Part shown: positions 45,601 through 57,600 of the stretch, one piece after another
Layout of the letters: the number at the start of each line of letters is the position of its first letter
Position numbering within the stretch: position 1 is the stretch's first letter
Origin: Hermodice carunculata
Lineage: Eukaryota; Annelida; Polychaeta; Eunicida; Amphinomidae
NCBI GenBank assembly: GCA_964020975.1
Contig: OZ026620.1
Coordinates: forward strand, 288,001-352,000
Length of the DNA: 64,000 nt
Direction: 5' to 3'
Program-made: the position numbers and the translations under genes
The notes under the pieces: generated by a model
What the model was told of the DNA's origin: nothing
Databases searched by the model: none
Seen by the model: only the letters and a program-made list of their open reading frames with translations

Positions 45601-48600
45601 TCCCAATATCTCTACGAACATTGTCATCCCTTTATGCCTTTAAAAGTAAACTCAAGAAGTTGTATATGGAACATATTTAGATGATGCTTTCTGTTGTTAT
45701 ATTGTAATGTTAGCAAGAATCTCTTTATTATTTCTTTACTTACACATGTATCTCTTATTAGTTTGCTTATGAAGCAAGAAGTTTATCATTTATATTTATA
45801 ACTTTCATTTGTGTACCTTATGCTCCATGGCTAAGGGTATATAAGCCTGTAAGGGTTTCAGCCCTCAATTTATGCCTTGTATGATTTGTATCGTAATTTT
45901 TTTAAATAAAAAAACTTCAAACTTCAAAAAAAAAAACTTCAGCATTAAGGAAATGCCCAAAATATATATTTTATGTTCGGAACGAGCGGGACTTGAACCT
46001 GCAACCTTTGGCACCAGTCGCCTAGCTGAAATGGGAAATATATTTCAATGTAGAACTGCCTAAGTACCATTGTCAGACCCAGGCCTGGCAAAGGCCCACA
46101 CTCCCTCTCAACTTCTTTTTTCAACATTGAAGCAAATTCATGATTTTTCAGTGCAACTTGCTGTAAATTGCATTATTTTCAGATGTGTAAATTTTAACAG
46201 TTTCTGTATTGTTGACATTTTACTGTCATTTTAATTTCACTATTTTGGACATGCATGTAATTTCTATTCAAACAATGTTAAAATGCTATATCAGTGTGTT
46301 TTTATTTTCACGTTTTCATGCCGTCAGCGAAATACATAAAAATAAGAATAAAGTAAAATTAAAGCAATTTACAATATTCTGCTACAATTGTCGTGTATAT
46401 GGACCTTGGACATTAATTACACACAGTGACACATTGACCTTAAAGCTTTTCACTAGCAACTGTATATAAATGTACTCACTACAGACCCATACAGGACCTC
46501 TCCAGTTACTGTTGCCACCAAACATGACAGATTCTGAATCCCCAGGATTATAATCCACTGTGTATTTAATGTCATTGAGGGTAATACTGAAGGGCTTTTT
46601 CTCATGAATCTGCAACATTACATGAAATGAAAGATGAGCTTCTTGAGATACAAGCATATTAAGCACATGTAGAGTACAGAGTTAGACTGTACTTTTATAA
46701 TACCATGTTATCATGGTATTACCACTCCCAGAGGCCAGCAGTAGGCAAAACTTCCATCTGCCCTATGTACTGGTAATTAGCATGCTCTTGTGACATGGTT
46801 GTACCTTCACCAAGTGGCTGCCCTTTCTGCCATACAAATGGCCACATACACCAGATGACCCGTCCCTGTAGCTAAAGTAACAAGGAAATTATCGTTAAGG
46901 CCAGAGAGAGCATGTAGCCATTATCCACAGCCCCTGGGTGCACACATACATGTACATTTACATGCAGTATACTTACACCATCCCTTTAGTGAGTCAACAA
47001 TGTAGATGCTGTCAATAGCTTATAATTACACAAATACTAGTACCAAAATGCTGAAGTTTTTTGGTGATATACCTTTAAGCAGATCATTGCTATTAAATGA
47101 AAACCAAAAAAAATCCGGCAAAATTTGACACAAGTTTTTGTATTTTGGTGATATTTGATCCATTTTGCATCTGATGATACCTCTCAAGCAAACCAAGCTC
47201 TTGTGCCTCCCACTCCACTGCACTGGAGTAGAACATACAGTGCATCTCTCACATCATGGACCATCCAAACTGGCACAGTTTTGCACATGCTTGAGCACTG
47301 CCCCACACATCTCGCATGCCGCCAGCGAGAGATGCTCGCTACCGGCATGCTCAAACGTGCATGCATGCCTTTTAAGCATGCGTTTTAGAGCTCATTTTTT
47401 CTCGCATGTGGCGACTGGAGTGCTACAAAAATGCATTGAGCCTATCGCACAATGCTCAATGCCTGTCTGGCAAGCTTGAATCAACTTTTCAAACCGTGAG
47501 CGCAATGCTAGCATTGCCTGTCAGTCATTCTGTTATGAGGAGAACCAGTACGACATGTTGTTGCTTTAAACCAATCATAATTGACATGTTGACCTCAACC
47601 TACAAAAAGCATCATGGAGGAACATGAGGGAAATGGCAGTGTCAGGGCCACAACAGACAATGGTTTCTATTCCTCCCCTGCTCCAGCCAAGGCCTCGTCT
47701 TAACCGTTTTATGTGTGATATGGCAAGCGACAAACCAACCAAATCATGAGAAAATTTTTGTATGAGCTGTTCTCTCCTGAGTAAAAGTCATAAGAACATC
47801 GATCAATTTCAGATGCTGATCTGTTGCTTTCTGCCGTACCCGGCAACAAGTTGTTACACTGTCTGGCAGAAATTCTTCCTGTTTCTTGGTGATTTTTTAC
47901 CACCCTTTTTAATGTAGTTAGTGGAATGGTAACATGATGCAATTGAATCAGCATCTTTCCGATTTGACTAAAACTGAGTCCTTCCTGCTTTTCCCAAAAA
48001 ATTTTCCATTTGATGCCCTCACTGACACCCACAATCTTGCTTTGGCGATAAACCAGACAAGCTCTTTTTCTGTTTGTACGCCAGTGTGCTCTGTGGGCTA
48101 GCAATTTGGTCAATTTGGCAAGAGCTGTACTGTACATGGAACCTCCGGCTATTTTCCTGATCCTCATTAAAGAAATAAAGTCTAATTATAATTATACCTG
48201 GAACCTGCGTGTTGTCTCTTCAGCGCATGATGCCCTGTTGCTTAATCTGCCACAAAGCAACATGTTGGTGTCCACAAACAGCTAATAAAGGTCACAGAAA
48301 TGAATTGCTTACCTTAGAGAGAGCTCTTATGCCATAAGGAGATAAGAACTGCTGGTCATCCAGCATGTAGGGTAGCATCCTGCGTAGTTTTGTCAGGCTC
48401 ACCAGAGACAATAAGTAACAGTCCTTTTGCTTGGTCTGCAAACAATAGTAAACTGTACTCACTGACCCCTTCACTGCTCATATCACCTAACAGCTAGTGC
48501 CTGTAGGTAAATTGGCACTTGCTTTTACATCCTTACTTAAATTTGATGCTTAAAAAAAAAAAATTAGCTTGTAATTGTATACAAGACCTTTTATAATGGT

Positions 48601-51600
48601 ACACTCCAGGAAGACATTTGTATTAATTAAGAATTCAATTGTTAGCTTATGTGGTGTACACATTTCAGGCAAATAAAGTAAGACCATATCAATTTTGCAT
48701 TAATAGACTAAAACTTTCAGAAAGCTCAATTTCCTATAATCTTGAGCTCACGAGGATCAGTCTAGTGTGGCAGAAGAATCCAGCATTGGTTTTTGCTGGC
48801 TATTTCCTTTTCACTGTCAAATGCTATGAGTGGGTGACAGAGAGGACTACACTCGACCTATAGACCTCAATGGCAAGTTTCCTTTAGTCCCTATGAGCAA
48901 AATATTTGCCCAATGGCTTTGTGTGAATGTTGTTACCAATGTGCTAATGATAATGCTTATGCAATCTGTATCTGTGCTAGCTTTGTCCCACATAGTATTT
49001 CAGCATACGTTGCAACTAAAACGGTCTGCCAATTGGAGCTTTCATAGCATTCTCCTCTAGGTTGCTAGTAAAACAGTCAACCAATTGGAGCTTTCACAGC
49101 ATTCTCCTCTTGCAACTGAGCAAATTCCACTCCATGAGTGTACTTGTGACCCTCGCTGGGGGAGTTGAATCAATTTGTCTCAGAATGAGCCTAAAAGGGT
49201 CAAGTTGAATGTGCTTACAATTACTCCTGGTGTTGTTTGGTGGATCTGCTTCTCCACTTGCAGCAGTCTGTCTTTAAACAGTGGCACAGCCTGTAGTCTG
49301 GACGTACTTAGTGCTGTGGTGGCAAACAAGGGTACCAAGCCAACCATTGAGTGTATCCCAAGCACATGCTCTTGGTCCCTGTCTTTACAGATCACATGAT
49401 CAAAGTAGAACCCAGCTGTCTCCTCCCATAAGCCTGAAAGAGCATGGATACACTATCACCATGACACAATATCACCCTGGATACAGAATCACTATGGTTT
49501 CAGAATGACTATAGAAACATTATCACCATGGAGTCTTCTAATTGATCTTACATCATGAATGCAGTTTGTCAGCAGAGGTGGTCTTAATACTAACAACAAC
49601 CGCAGGTATCACTTCTTATGTTACTCTGTTTCAATTAGGTCAATTTTCCTGCACTGCTTTCTTCGTTTGTGTGTGTTTTTACACCATTCCCCTACAATGC
49701 ACATTCAGTAGTTCAGCTGAGTCACAATTTTCAAAGTTGGATATCAAATCACACAAATATTTGCATTTACCAAATTCTCCATTCAAATCAGCTGCTATTG
49801 AGGTGAAGTGATCCAAGTAATATATGGCCTTCTCCTCCTCCCCCAGAGCTATCGCCATATCCAGCATAGAGAGGGCAAGGACAGCCACCCAGCCAGTGCC
49901 ATCAGCCTGCACACACGCCACATGTATGTATTCAATTGAACCATCTTGGGGATTATTTCAGGGTAATTTGAAATGCAAAGTCAATAACCATTATGCTTCT
50001 CTTTCATTTGGAAATATGCCAGGTATCTTGATGTCATATATGAGCAACACAAAAAATAAAACAAAAGAAAGGCAGAAATGTTATTACTGCTCATATGATG
50101 TGAGAATCATGCTATTTAACTCATACTGTACTTCTATGTATTGTGCCTCTTTGTGGACTTAGTATCGGAAGAATTCTATTTCAAAGTTGCGTGCCAGTTA
50201 CAATAATACCTTTACAAGATTTCTACATTATGCTCCAGCATGATTATAGTGCCAGTCAAATGTTGGTCTCCAACAGAACAAATACTTTTGACACCTTGTG
50301 GAGGAAACAAGCATTCAGTCTGAGACACCGTATACAGAACAGCAAGAATACTTTAATTCAATGTGCATTATACTCTGACATATTCTATCAGTCTTCTGCA
50401 AAAAGACACTGGAGAAACTTGTTATATTTGCATACAGGCTAATTATATTTAGATTTCTTGTTTCATGCAAGATTTTCTTTAGTATATTGTAAACCTGAGG
50501 TTCCTTGTCTGGTAGTTTCCACAAGATATATGTAATTACCCTTGGTTGTGCGCTAGGCATTATGTGCCTTCCCTTTATTTTTGTTTTGCTTTCTTTCTCT
50601 TTCACTAATTCTTACTATGGACCAACATGTATATGACTTGTACTGATGAGTCTGAAATAAAGCAATATATAAATATACTTTCAGTTCCCTCAAAATTTGT
50701 GTTGATGGGTCAGTATTTTAATATTAGAGTGTTCCCGCGGTAATATTAGAGCAAGACCAAAGATTCTGCAATTTTAATCTCTGGCAAAGGACAGGTAACT
50801 TTACAAAAGTTCAACACATTTTCAATTATTTCTCCTTGTTTGAGAGATTTGTAATTGTTCAGTTTTCAGTGACTGCTCTTTCTGCCTGTGACTGACCTGT
50901 TTGATAACTGCTCCATGTGGCATATTGGACCGATCCACACAAGAAATGTTATCCATGCCCAGAAATCCACCAGAATATATGTGCATGCCTGACACTGATT
51001 TTTCACTGACCCACCTGAAACAAGTTCCCACAAACTAGATCACTCCTGTGTATACAGGTACTTGTATATTCACATTCTAAAGCAAATCAAAAATTCTGAA
51101 GCAAATCATTTTTGTTTGCTCCTTGTTTTTACAAGTAAATATTAAACATTTAAAACTTTTATTCTTCACTGAATGATCAAGCAAAACTGATTCACAGGGC
51201 TAGGAATTATAAAATAATTGAAAAGCAGAAACCAATAAGCACTCGAAATACACAGGTCCATTTTGGATAAGTATATCACACATCCTGAAAATGTCTGCAG
51301 AGTTCATTTCCAAATGTTCAACCTCAAATCTTTGGTACCCATTTTTGATAAATTGTTAATTCACTGACCATTCAAAATTTTTTTGTAATCCTTGAAAGCA
51401 TAGTTTGAGAAAAGTTTGGTCATTCTGGCCGGAGTTGTTATAAACTTGCATGCAGGCCCATGCATGAACTGGTGGATTGACATCACTAAAGTTGTACTCA
51501 TAGGCTGGCAACTGCAATAATAAACACACCATGTTCACAATGCTAACCTTTTCTGTGTATAAATATATATACACAGAGTTCATTCAGCTCTGTTTAGCAA

Positions 51601-54600
51601 ATCAAAACCACTCACTAGCTGACTTTCAGCATTTTATATTATTTATTTCTCTCCCTCTCTTTCCTCATTACAGTCTTGCTTCACACATATACATTGTTAT
51701 TTAAGTAACTTTTCATTTTTAAATGATGGCATGCATATTTGAAAGTTACTTTTTACATTGAAGGGTCACTCCACTAGTTCTGAATTCAACTTTCTCCTTT
51801 TCCTAACTTGTACCTTCCCACACACTAAAAATTTGTAAATCAATTGGTCTTGATGAGACATTTATTGCTCAGCAGCTTTGGTTCAAGGACTGAAAGTTAA
51901 CTCTGAATATTTAGTGTATAGCAAAGCAGCCTCAGGCTCCACGGAATAACAGTGAGTTACTCAGGTACTGCTGGCATCAGTCTGACAGCCATGTCACAGC
52001 CATCAGACTTCTTTAGACCAAAAAACAGAGACAGTGAGAGACAGACAGACAAAGAGAGACAGATACACAGACAGGCAGACAGACAAAGAGACAGACACAG
52101 ACAAACAGACAGACAGTAAAAGAAAGAGACAGAGAAATTTGTTTCATTTTGGTCCGTTTTTATGCAATTTAGGTTTTATTTTGGTCCTATTCTGAAAAAT
52201 GTTAAAACACAAAATACAAAAAATACCAGCCCTCAAAATATTGTTGAAAATTTATCTGAGAAACTTATTATTTGCATGACCTTTATACCATTTCAATTAA
52301 TAGTAAGCCACAAGATAGCCTTTCATAGAAGGTGAAAATGAAAAGAATTTTATGATACTTTTAACATTCAAAACACGATACTGTACTTCATTAAATGATC
52401 TTTATACTCATTAGGTGAAGGCAGTAATTTTGAAAGTTTGCCAAATTATCATGCAAGGGACATGTAACATGGCACTGCAGTAACATAGTATTGTAATTGT
52501 TTCCACTGTACCTGCCCATTTGCCTTCATGTACCTCTCTGTGAGAAAGAGCAGGAGCTGTGACTTGGCAAAGTCTGGGTCCACGTCGGCCATGGGCACCA
52601 TGTGGAAGGCTAAGTCCCACACTGCAAACTGCACAGCAACAACACCAGTTAAACAGTAGTTTGTAAGCCACACAGAAATACATTTTTTGGCTTTACCCTG
52701 TGCTAGGCTGATCGGCCTCTGGTCTCGCTTGGTCTTTTTCGAATACATATTTCATATTTTAACAATTAAGAAAGCTATAACTTTTCAAAAATGGATGGTA
52801 CTGTTAATCCTTTTTTTGAAATGCAAAGCATAATGGAAGTATCAAAATTGTGACACAAACTTAAATTGTGTAACACATTTTGTGCCCTCTAGTTCAATAG
52901 CTCGTAATATATTACCCAGGGGAATTCCCACTTGTCTGGCATGGAGATGATGTCATGACTCTTCATGTGTTCCCAGCTCCTGTTACAGGCATGACGGGCT
53001 ACAGATTGAGTAACACACACAAATTTACATCATATGGTACCTGCCAATGTCTTGTCATGAAGCCTGATAAACTGTCATAACAAAATCATAAGTCTGGTCT
53101 AACATTTCAATTTATTTCAACGTGTTTTTTAGTTCAAATATTCTGTAATATACTGGTTTATAAATATTTCTTATCTGACAATTAAGTCCATCATCCATTA
53201 CATAACTACATACAGTGTAATGCAGCAAGTGTAAAATTTGTGGAAATACCTATAATTATCGTCTGTTGAGGACTAAGTCTTGCATTTTAGGTTAATTGGA
53301 GTTTCAACAAATTGCTTGACAAGTACAGCACATGATAAGGATATTTAATATAATTAAATTCCTTGCAGCTTCTACTATCACCTGCACAAACACAAGCAGT
53401 GCTGACAAGGTGCAGTCATGTAGTAACATCTACTCCCCCATGCTGCCAGCAAACAGTGCCATCATATTATGGATCGTCTTCAAAAGACATTCAGTCACTC
53501 ATAAGCAGTAATTTTTAAAACAGCTACCATTTTATTATGTATAAATCACAGGTCTTGACCATGTCTTAAACAAGCAGTCCATATACATTTAATTGTTGCA
53601 TAATTATTACATGTATAATGATACATCGATTTTTGCCTCAAAGTACAAAATATAAATAATGTATTACCTGATTTATTGGACTTCAGAGCCAGCCAGTCCA
53701 ATACATTGTAATAATAGAATTGTTTTCCCCAGAGAAGGCCTGCACAGGCCTGACGACAAACAGCCTGTTCTTCTACACTGCTACCAGGTGGCAGCACCTG
53801 TATTAGAGGGACATCACACTCTGTCATGTTCATTACACCAATCCTGATGTTTGTAAATGACAAGGGAACGGGAGGGAAAGTGATACAGTATCAATTTCAT
53901 GGTACAGTGACAATTACGTAATAATGGCAGTGGACACGTTCCAAGTTTTCTCCACAAATGACCATCAACTGCCTACATGTCCCTTCATAATGCATTTTGA
54001 GGCAATGATCTGACAGCTTGACAAAAATATGCCTCCACCAGATATATGCAAAATAACATCCTCTTTTTAATGAAGTATTTTGTTTCATTGTTGATTTTCT
54101 TGTAAATATAAATATTAAGACTTTCTACTTGAAGAAAATACACAAGCATGTTAATATATGAAATATTAATTGCCTCATAATTTATCAAAATCACTATGCT
54201 TGACTTTTTATTGTCATAAAAGTTCAACACAAGAAATAAGTTTAATATAAACATGTTCACAATAAAATTGAAATGCTATCAAGTATTTCTTTATGAAAAG
54301 ATACAAAGAAAATGTTACAAAAAATTAATCATTAAATGTGATCATTCAAAATTTCCAATTCTACACAATCGTTGTGCATGATTCACATTTGACAGTTCCA
54401 AATCACCTGTTTATAGAACTCCTCCGTCTCCTGCTTCCTTTTAATGAAAATGTTTTCAAAATCAGTTCCAAATGCCACTGACGGAGAGTTACTCTGGGCA
54501 TATCTTCGTAAACAGCATCTGATGACAACAGATTGTTTGGGGTCAACATTTTCCACATACAATGCAGCACATTTAGTGGTTTGTTCTGCAGTTTGGAGCC

Positions 54601-57600
54601 TTTTGTGCAGATTACTGTTGGTACCTGCAAACAACATGAATACACAGTAGATTTATGGTACCAGTTGATCATGGTTCATGTATGTAGTTAGAAAGCTAGT
54701 GATTTTTAAACATCTATTCTGGCCACAGAAGTCTTGTGTGGCTTTTATATGTTCTGTGCATACTTTTTTTTTTAAACTGACAAAGGTAGAGTCCTTCTCT
54801 CCAAATGTTTAAATATACTAAACAGTAACAGTTAAAGAGCAAATCTACATGTACATATATCCAAACATTTCAGCAACTTGGAAGAAACCAGACCACCCAC
54901 CTTAATGTTGTGCTTTCTTGTTTCAGTTTAGATGGCACTTTGCATCCCCTATATTCATGATTACTTTCTCTTGTGGGTGCTTCTCAGGTGAGAGCACGTC
55001 AGAGACAAGAGCTATCTATGGGGATCCTATGGAGGCAAGATGGCACTGGGAAAATGAGAAACTTGCTTCTGTTTCCAAAAAAAAAAAAATGCTGGGGATT
55101 CTTGACTTTTGATATGTTATATGTAGCATTTCCAGTGAGTGCATTATGATCACTACACTTCCAAACTACATGTACAAGTATTAAAGAGGCTACTGCACCA
55201 GTTAGTATGCTACATGACATAATGACCCTGGCCTAGTTGCTGGGACAGCTTCGGGGAAGTGACAAAGGCAGGAGTAAAGTGTTAACTAAACTGAACCATT
55301 ACAACTACACACTAATGTAAAAGGGACATTGTACAGTTGTAATGGTTCAGTATATTTTACACTTTACTCTTTCCTTTGCCAGTGCCCCCAAGCTGTCCCA
55401 GCAGCTAGGCCAGGGTCATAATATGCCACATGGCATACTAGGACATGCAGTAGCCACTCTAAGCAGAATATACTTGTAGCATACACTGTACATTTATCTC
55501 AAAACAAGAGGGCTGTGTGAACAGCCCATGCTCAGCTGACCTAGAGATTCATCACACTTGCGGCTCTGTGAACTTGGGATAGGATCAAGGTCACCCATAT
55601 ACTGAGTAAGTCTGACCTTCATGTAAAAACACTAACATGTGCAACATCAAGGTCCCACTTCAAATAGTTCTAAATTTACAGTGAAAAGTAAAATTTATGT
55701 ATCTTGCACTGTGATCCCAGAAATGAGGCCAAGGTCACCATGTACTGTCTAAGCATGACCTTCATAGCAAAACAAAAACATGTGCAACATCAAGGTCCTA
55801 ACTCAAAACAGATCTCAAGTTATCAAGTGAACAGTAAATTTCATGTCAGTTGTCCTGTGACCTTGCAAATGAGGTCAAGGTCCAAAAGAATACTGGAGCA
55901 AGACCACTTGCACAAAAATAGGTAGAGGCTTATAAAAGGTACATCCCCACCAAGTTTGACACAAATCTGGCCAACTTATTTGAGTTATAACCATCACAAG
56001 AAATCCCCATGTTAAACTTTCCTATTAAAACTTTTTTAAAGATTTTCAAAACAAAAACAAAAATAAAAATCACTGGAGCATGACCATTCGAACAAACTTG
56101 GTAGAGACCCCCCAAGGTACATTACCAATAAGCTTGAAGTCAATCTGACTGACAGTTTCTTCAAAGAAAGTCCAAATGTGAATCATGTTAAAATTCATGA
56201 ATTCATAGCAGTGCCATCTAGTCAACATTTTTGTTTGACCATTCCACTAAGAAAATATAAACCAAGTTTCAGCTTAATTTGAGTGATTGTTCTGGGGAAG
56301 AAGTTAAAAATAGCAAAAACACACAAAAAATCATAAAAAAATATTTTAAAAAACACCAGCATCACTATCTGGTGAACAAATTAAGAACTAGGAGTCCCCA
56401 GGAACATTCCTGTGTCATATCAAACCAATTTGGTGAGCGGTTCGGAGATTTTTTTTTTTTTTTCAAGATTTGCCCCAAAGAGAACAAAAACATTCATAAA
56501 AAAATCCAAAAATCACTGGAGCATGACAATTTGAACAAACATGGTAGAGCCCCACCCAGGGTACATCCCCCACAAAGTTTGAAATATATCTGGCGGAAGT
56601 ATTTTGAGAAGTCGAAAATGCGAGTTGTGGATGGACAACGGACGAAGCACCATATCTGACAAGTCAGCTGAGATAAAAATCTGGGGTGGGGGGGTGGGGG
56701 GGGTGGGTGTTGTCCCAGTATGCTAGTACAGGTAATAATTTTGCTCAAGCACAAGGTACAGAAATCAAGGATATTTAAATATAATGGCTGGTATGAAGAA
56801 TGGAAAATAAGGGGCGGGGGGCTTCCAGTAGACATATATAGTCTTCCATTTTGCTTCAGAATTATGCACCATACAAATAAGGAAAAGCACTTACCCTTGA
56901 GTAATAAATGGTTGAAGGCACCTTTATATAAACCAGGTGTCTCTCCTGAATGAGCACCGAAACTGATGGATTTAGCCTGAAGAACTGTCTGTGCAGTGGC
57001 TGAAACTGTAGTCTGTTTTTTCGCCTGAATCTCAGTCTCATTATTTGTAAAGAGCAGGTCTGGATATTTCCCCTCAGGTCTTTCCTCTACAATGAACTCA
57101 TATTGTCCTGCAACACATGGGACATCAAATATGCCGTGCATAACATGATCATGCTTTAGCCAAGTAGATCACCATCTTCAAGACACTATCTCTTGCTTTT
57201 TTATTGGTGCCTAAATGTCTATCAATAAAACTTTCCAGCAGTTTTGACAGGTTCCTAGGCAGTCAATCCCCCTGTTAAAACCAACAAAACTGCACAGGTA
57301 TTATTTCACCCTGCCCTATCTCCTTTCTTGGGGCATTCTTATTACTACAGTGGTCCCTGACTTGAGAGACCGCCTCTAGGGCAAGTCAAAATGTGGTCTC
57401 TCAAAACAGGTGGTCTTTCATTAGAGGTATAATAACATGGTAAAGATAGCACAGTGTTCAGAGAGTGGTCTTAAAAGGATATGCAGTCTCTCATCAGAAG
57501 GGTCTCTCAAGACAAGTACCACTGTACCACATAAACAACACAATAAAGTACAGTATGTTCTTAGTAGCTCTGGAATTGACATATGCAAGCAAGCATCTTT

